Shown one piece after another: positions 59,315 to 64,000 of a stretch of DNA of 64,000 nt; position 1 is the stretch's first letter, and each line of letters opens with the position of its first letter. The notes below the pieces were generated by a model. The model had not been told where the DNA came from. It searched no databases and was given only the letters and a program-made list of their open reading frames with translations. Made by a program: the position numbers and the translations under genes. The stretch is from Serilophus lunatus (lineage: Eukaryota; Chordata; Aves; Passeriformes; Eurylaimidae), in NCBI GenBank assembly GCA_013399895.1, contig VXBA01001332.1, positions 545,439 through 609,438 of the forward strand. The letters run 5' to 3'.

Positions 59315-59776
59315 ATGATGTGCTACTGCTTGTTTAAACTACGAGACAAAACCCTGATGTGCTCTGCTCAAAAAATCGCTCAGTACTTCTGTGTATTCTG
59401 CAAGGTTACTCAGGATACATACACTACTGTTTCACCTTTTGTCTTTAAAGTGATGCAGGATGAATACCTTTCGAATGGAAAGACAGGTGACTGGAAAAAA
59501 GGAGGGAAAACAAGTAACAAGATCAAAGACATAAATAGAACAAAATATGCACAAGAGATCTCATCTGAGATCAAAGATGTGAACGTAATTACCATGAATA
59601 AGACGTGCAGAGCTCACCAGAACAGAATGGTTTGTGCGCCTGGAGAATTCTGCAGAAATAAACTCTTCTGTGGGAAATCAAGCGCTCCACAGAGTGAGGA
59701 AAGGACATTTACTCTGCATTGGAGGGGGAATAGCAGAAAGCCCACTGTTATGGCAGGATTGCTTATTGCTGGCTAA
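59315..59776 (+). other. 153-codon open reading frame, coding doubtful
   Basis: This is the longest plus-strand frame and starts with two ATG codons. The predicted protein is Lys-rich in the middle and Cys-rich at both ends (Cys near residues 4, 16, 26, 29, 113, 123, 128 and 134). I recognise no fold or family, no signal peptide and no splice context. A frame this long is near the chance limit for the window. Codon-level conservation in other birds would settle whether it is anything. Confidence 0.14.
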
Positions 59777-61468
59777 CCCTGTGAAGGGCTGCAGTCATCG
59801 AAGTAGCTCAAATGAGATCTCTGAACCTTTTATTTTAAAAAGACTCTGATCTGGGGGAAAAAACCCTACAGCCCAGCTCTTTAACCCTGGGAGGTGTGTA
59901 GTTCTTAGGCAGACATTTTCAAGGGCAAACATAGTTATTGTGTTATGAGTGCAGTTGGAAGAAAAACAATTGCTTCTGTTAAGCTTAACACATAGAGGAA
60001 TTGTGCAGAGCATGAATCATTTCACTAACTCTGTTCAGTCAGGGACTGTGATTGTATTTGTGATTTTTATGCCTGTTATGTACACGTGTTCACAGGCCCA
60101 AAAAGACCATCCCTTGAAATGCAATAAATAAATAAATTGTTTAAAAGAGTGTGTAAGGAAAGCTACAGTAACTGAGCTGAAATGGTGAACTTCTGATTCT
60201 TCTTAGGCAAAGATTTTTTGAACTCTACACTGGTCATATATATACACAAACTATTATTTGATTTTTAGTGGTTACTAAATAAATTCCACTAAAACTGGAA
60301 AAGACAAAAACTTGCTGAGAGTGTGGAAACTTGGTAAGTTTTAGGAGTAATTTTTGGTTTAATACGTCTGTCTTTCTGTCAGCATCAAATAGAAATTCAG
60401 AAAAAGGCCTACATATCAGGCTTATTTCCACTGGGAAGAGAGATTAAAAAGGAAAGCATGTATGCTGATCTTACTCTCAAGGCTTATTTTCACCGTAACA
60501 TCACTAGAAGTGTGTATAGAATGTAAATTTTTCTCATTTTCTTTTCTTTTTTTTTTTTTTTTAAACAGGAGATTAGTCCATATTTTTACATAAAAATCTG
60601 CTGTAGGGAACCTGGAATGCATGTGCAGTCTAGAAATGAGAATTTTAAATCCATTCTTCTGATTGCTTCATTTCTGGGAAGACCCAGTGCTGTCTATAGG
60701 TTCTGCTGTTCCATGACTTTGAGTTAAACATTGAAAGTACAAGTCCTGTCTCTGTCAAATCTCGTATTGATCTCCAAACTGTACAACCTGTGGTGGAAAT
60801 TCTGCTTTTCCATGACAATGGACTTACTGTGTCCGTTGCAAAATCTCCATGAGAAGTCGTGGTGCAATATTATGTCCGATAATACCTTCAAAGGGTCATT
60901 CCTGCAAAAGGCACATTTCCTTCTTCTGTGATAAAGAAGAGGGATGATTCTGCTGGAGGTACATTTTGCAGGTATTGTAGAATTTTTATGGCATAATGAT
61001 AAATTTAAAACTGCACAGTTTTCATCAGGCAAAAAATTAGTTTACTTAGAAAAAAATGTACGGCTTTTCCTATTCCCTTTGGAAGAATAGGTTTAATTCT
61101 GTCTTCAGTCGTGTCCCCACAATCTTTATGAAATAGAGATATACAGAATAGAGGTATAGAGATGAAATTGAGAAAATGTTTTGTCCTTTTGCAGGAGATA
61201 TTACTTCACAAAAGGAGCTCTGTCAAGTCTTTAGGCCAAAATGATATATGATGTATTCTATTATAATCATCAGTTGCTGTCAGATTAGAGACTAGAGAGA
61301 GTTTATTTTGTGATGTCCACTACTATTTCTGTTCTCTTGCGAGCCTTTGCTTTGACTTCAGTTCTCTCAGGAAACTTACTCATAAAATGATTTTTTTTAA
61401 TATTTTTTTTTAGCTTGGAGATGTTTCTAACATTGACAGATGCTTTAAAAATAACAAGTATGTACATG
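59777..61468. other. Non-coding stretch, nothing recognised
   Basis: A T16 run at 60547-60562 precedes an acceptor-like AG at 60567-60568, with no exon-like sequence after it. Open frames do not exceed 102 codons. Confidence 0.68.
60547..60562 (+). repeat. Poly-T run (16)
   Basis: Sixteen T in a row. No retrocopy body was seen on the side expected for a minus-strand poly-A tail. Confidence 0.9.
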
Positions 61469-61570
61469 GTCATGGGCAGCCTGTGATAGGTGACTCTGCT
61501 TGAGAAAAGGGGTGGATAAAATGACCTCCATAGGCCCCTGCCAATCTCATCCAGGCTGTGACTCTCTATT
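61469..61570 (+). mobile_element. CR1 LINE, 5'-truncated 3' end
   Basis: The segment reads 'gggcagcctgtgataggtga', 'ctctgcttgagaaaagggg', 'tggataaaatgacctcca' and 'taggcccctgcc', then 'ccaggctgtgactct'. It follows the avian CR1 3' UTR word order ('gcctgctctaggtgaccctgcttgagcagggggttggactagatgacctccagaggtcccttccaacc..attctgtgattct'). Extreme 5' truncation to about 100 bases and an end at the degenerate 'ctgtgactct' octamer tail are normal for CR1. Mutations are many but the family is clear. No target-site duplication was identified, in keeping with CR1 behaviour. Confidence 0.88.
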
Positions 61571-61630
61571 TGTAACTTCTCGGTTTCTTCATTTTGATTT
61601 AGGTGACATAACAATGGAAACCTCTGTCCT
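61571..61630. other. Short spacer between CR1 end and ATTTT satellite
   Basis: Plain sequence, nothing recognised. Confidence 0.7.
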
Positions 61631-61656
61631 ATTTTATTTTATTTTATTTTATTTTA
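61631..61656 (+). repeat. (ATTTT)5 pentanucleotide satellite
   Basis: Five perfect ATTTT units, the same unit as at 51939-51960. It lies 60 bases past the CR1 end, too far to be its tail. Confidence 0.9.
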
Positions 61657-62371
61657 TAAATGGGAACCATTCTACAAAACGGGCTCCACAGGAATGGTGA
61701 TCACAAACTTTGTGTGTGTTTTAGTCTACTATATTTAATTATTTTCACTAGATAATGCTATGGACTTCAGTCCAACAATGAGCTTAAATACCAAAGGCAG
61801 GCACACAAATATTCCTAAGGAAGTCAAGAGAGGTGCTTTTACATTGAATGCTTCAGTTTAAGTGCTTGGCTGAATAGGAGCCATTCTCATGATTTCATTA
61901 AAACAGTCCTGAGAAGAGCATGTAGTCTGTGCAGCAGAGAGAAGGGTGTGTGCTGTACATGAGTTTCTACCTTTTACGTAGCCTTTTGATGCTTAACTGT
62001 AGGCCTTGGTGAAAAGTGCAGAGTTGTCTCTCAAAACACAATTCATTGCTTAGCAATGAAATAAAATGGATTTTGGACAAACATAATCCTGTCAAATGAC
62101 CAAATAGTTATTTGGAGGTTTGTTTTGGTTTTTTTTTTTTTTCCGGTAAGAGTGAGCTGTCAAACCTGTTTTCTGGGCTAATATTGACTGGAGAGAAGCT
62201 CTCCTCCCCATCACTCCGTCCTGCTATGCAAGCATTCAGTCAGTTAAAAAAATTTATTATTACCTGAGAGTTACTGTAGCTCATGGCAACTATGAACAGC
62301 CACAAGGGCATCACAAAGCAGGTAAAAGGCAGTATGAAAAAAGAAAGCCCTAGATATATGCCCTCTGTATC

Positions 62372-62390
62372 TTTTTTTTTTTTTTTTTTT
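62372..62390 (+). repeat. Poly-T run (19)
   Basis: Nineteen T in a row, likely length-polymorphic. Confidence 0.92.
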
Positions 62391-63033
62391 ACTCATTAAA
62401 CCCAGGTTATATTGGATAAATCTATACTGTAAGATTAAGATTATTGTGCCCAAGAGCCTGGTCACTATGGCATGTTATAGGATACTGCAGGCTTGTCCCA
62501 TTCCTGCAAAGGGAGCCAGGACTGTGATCACTCACCATGACAGGGTGTACAGGCTCATCCTCCTTTCAGAAACACATTCTCTGTCTTTTCTTGCATCTGT
62601 TTTACACACACATAGCATTTAAATAAAATAAACCAGTGAGAGCTGAGTTTCAGTACAGTAGGGACAATATAGGGCTTTAATACATGCTTGGGTCAGGCCT
62701 TTCATACAGTGGGTACAGTACTGTTTCTGCAGCACAGAACCTCCTGTTTGAACTGGCAATATCAAATATGTTTTCTCCCCTCACTAAATATTTTAATCTG
62801 CCTTCTCCCTAAAATTAAACCCTTCCTTGCAATTCCAGCAGTGAGAACAGTTTTACAGTAAGTGTAAAGGTAATGCAAACCTGAGTTTAAGGGGGGAACA
62901 GACCCAGAATGTGCATATTGAAGAGTACTTGAATTACATTCAGCACTGTTTATGGGTTCTCATGAGTTGCAGAGCCCGTTAAATATGAAATACTACTCAC
63001 AGAAAGAAGCTTATGTTTTTTATTCTGCTGAAC

Positions 63034-63052
63034 AAAAAAAAAAAAAAAAAAA
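63034..63052 (+). repeat. Poly-A run (19)
   Basis: Nineteen A in a row after 'gctgaac'. No retroposed gene was recognised upstream. Confidence 0.92.
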
Positions 63053-64000
63053 GGAGGAAAACATATTTGTATCTGTTTAAAGGCTGCCCAAGGACAACTT
63101 TCATTCTTTGTGACCCAGTTACATTAAATGCTTTCACAGGAACTCCTCAGATACTTATTTAAAAAACAAAACAAAACCCCACAGATCAGTGCCTCTAATC
63201 TTCACTCTGAGGACACATCCAGGCTTAGAGCCATTAACAGATATTTTGCATCCCTAGTTACGTGTATGAAAATTAAACAAAGCAAGAGATTAGCATCATT
63301 GGATATGAGAAATTAACTCTGTCCATGTAACTAATAAATACTATACATTAAGATCATTATATTTTTAAGAAATAGGACAATCAGTTGTAACTTCAGCCAG
63401 CACAAGAAGACCTATTGCTCTTACCTTCTTTGTCCAGTAACTTTTTTTTTCTTTCGTCACAATGTGAGTACTTTGAGTATTTTGTCTGGTATTACCAAAC
63501 CTACTCGAGTCCAGTTGAAAGTTTTCACTGGCTTTTGACAGGAGTTAGACACTGCCACGGTGCATATACAATCAATGATAGTGGTGCTTATTACAGAGGA
63601 ACCCAATCACTTTGAAATGTGTGGTGTGTCAACAGCACTGGTGGGCCTCAGCCTGCCCTACAGCTTAAATCATTACTAGACTAAGGAGCTGATCCCTCTA
63701 TCTATTTGCCTTAGAACAGATAAATGAAACATGTTCTAGACTGTGTTACATCCTACCTAAAACCAAAATCACTGTGTGCCCTGAGGGACAAAAAGCAAAG
63801 TTTTTTCAGGTACTTCTTAATATTGTATCTGAGTAATGGTGTTCGATACTACTAGAGAAACATGAAGCTGGAAGGATTCCTTGGGAATCCTTGGGTGTAT
63901 CCCTTCGCACCTCTCAGGGCCTCCAGAAGGGAGAGAGTACACAGAGCTCCAGAGAACACTGAGGAGCAGTACTGCATGTACACGGCGACAGAAAAAGCCT

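Larger units (their letters stand above)
61657..64000. other. Non-coding stretch with long poly-T and poly-A runs
   Basis: T14 at 62129-62142, T19 at 62372-62390 and A19 at 63034-63052 are the main features. Neither long run has a recognisable retrocopy next to it. No open frame exceeds 66 codons and no named repeat was seen up to the window end. Confidence 0.67.

Noticed and set aside
60547..60568. T16 run plus 'aaacag' as a splice acceptor
   Set aside because: No open exon-like sequence or donor follows. The T-run is better explained as a homopolymer.
62372..63052. Poly-T and poly-A runs as tails of processed pseudogenes
   Set aside because: No gene-like sequence, and no recognisable flanking duplication, lies on the expected side of either run.
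1..64000. tRNA, rRNA, known miRNA, CRISPR arrays, bacterial-type operons or endogenous viral genes
   Set aside because: No cloverleaf, mature miRNA sequence that I know, spaced direct-repeat array, or viral coding block was seen on reading both strands. A covariance-model or profile search was not possible.

Overview
The window looks like about 64 kb of non-coding DNA from a bird. It is AT-rich and repeat-poor, and the only well-preserved transposon pieces are CR1-type LINE fragments: an in-frame ORF2 segment at the left edge on the minus strand, and a truncated 3' end near 61.5 kb on the plus strand. Older relics are also present: a CR1-like antisense fragment near 24.9 kb, an L3-like 3' end near 49.3 kb, a MIR-type CORE-SINE near 54.35 kb, and several short pieces carrying the word family 'gatcctgctc..attgacttca' / 'ttggatcaggccc'. 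Few dispersed repeats, CR1 as the main LINE and ancient amniote relics fit a bird better than a mammal (no L1 or Alu-like elements) or a turtle or crocodile (where CR1 copies are much denser). The species cannot be named.

I found no protein-coding gene, tRNA, rRNA, known miRNA, CRISPR array or CpG island that I can support. The longest open frames (153-154 codons) are about what chance gives in this much AT-rich sequence, and none has a recognisable domain. The window is therefore intergenic or deep intronic sequence.

Layout: 0-2 kb, CR1 edge then plain sequence; 2-12 kb, plain sequence with three stretches that look like regulatory DNA (2.1-2.35, 8.47-8.8 and 11.3-11.5 kb); 12-25 kb, plain sequence with a perfect 13-bp hairpin, short satellites and a regulatory-looking stretch at 20.05 kb; 25-40 kb, an antisense CR1-like relic, a regulatory-looking stretch at 25.7 kb, two diverged copies of an unidentified repeat (27.65 and 32.5 kb) and small tandem duplications; 40-49 kb, the strongest regulatory candidates (40.5-41.1, 43.0-43.3 and 48.7 kb) and a G/T-only-like tract at 47.9 kb; 49-55 kb, the densest group of ancient repeat relics; 55-57.4 kb, homeodomain-motif-rich sequence, a 12-bp hairpin and an open frame behind an acceptor-like site; 57-64 kb, plain sequence with the CR1 3' end, ATTTT satellite and long poly-A/T runs.

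There are no genes here to work together. The most reasonable biological role is a gene-desert or intronic segment holding scattered enhancers for a gene outside the window. That is an inference from sequence texture, and cross-species alignment would settle it. No new biological system was found.
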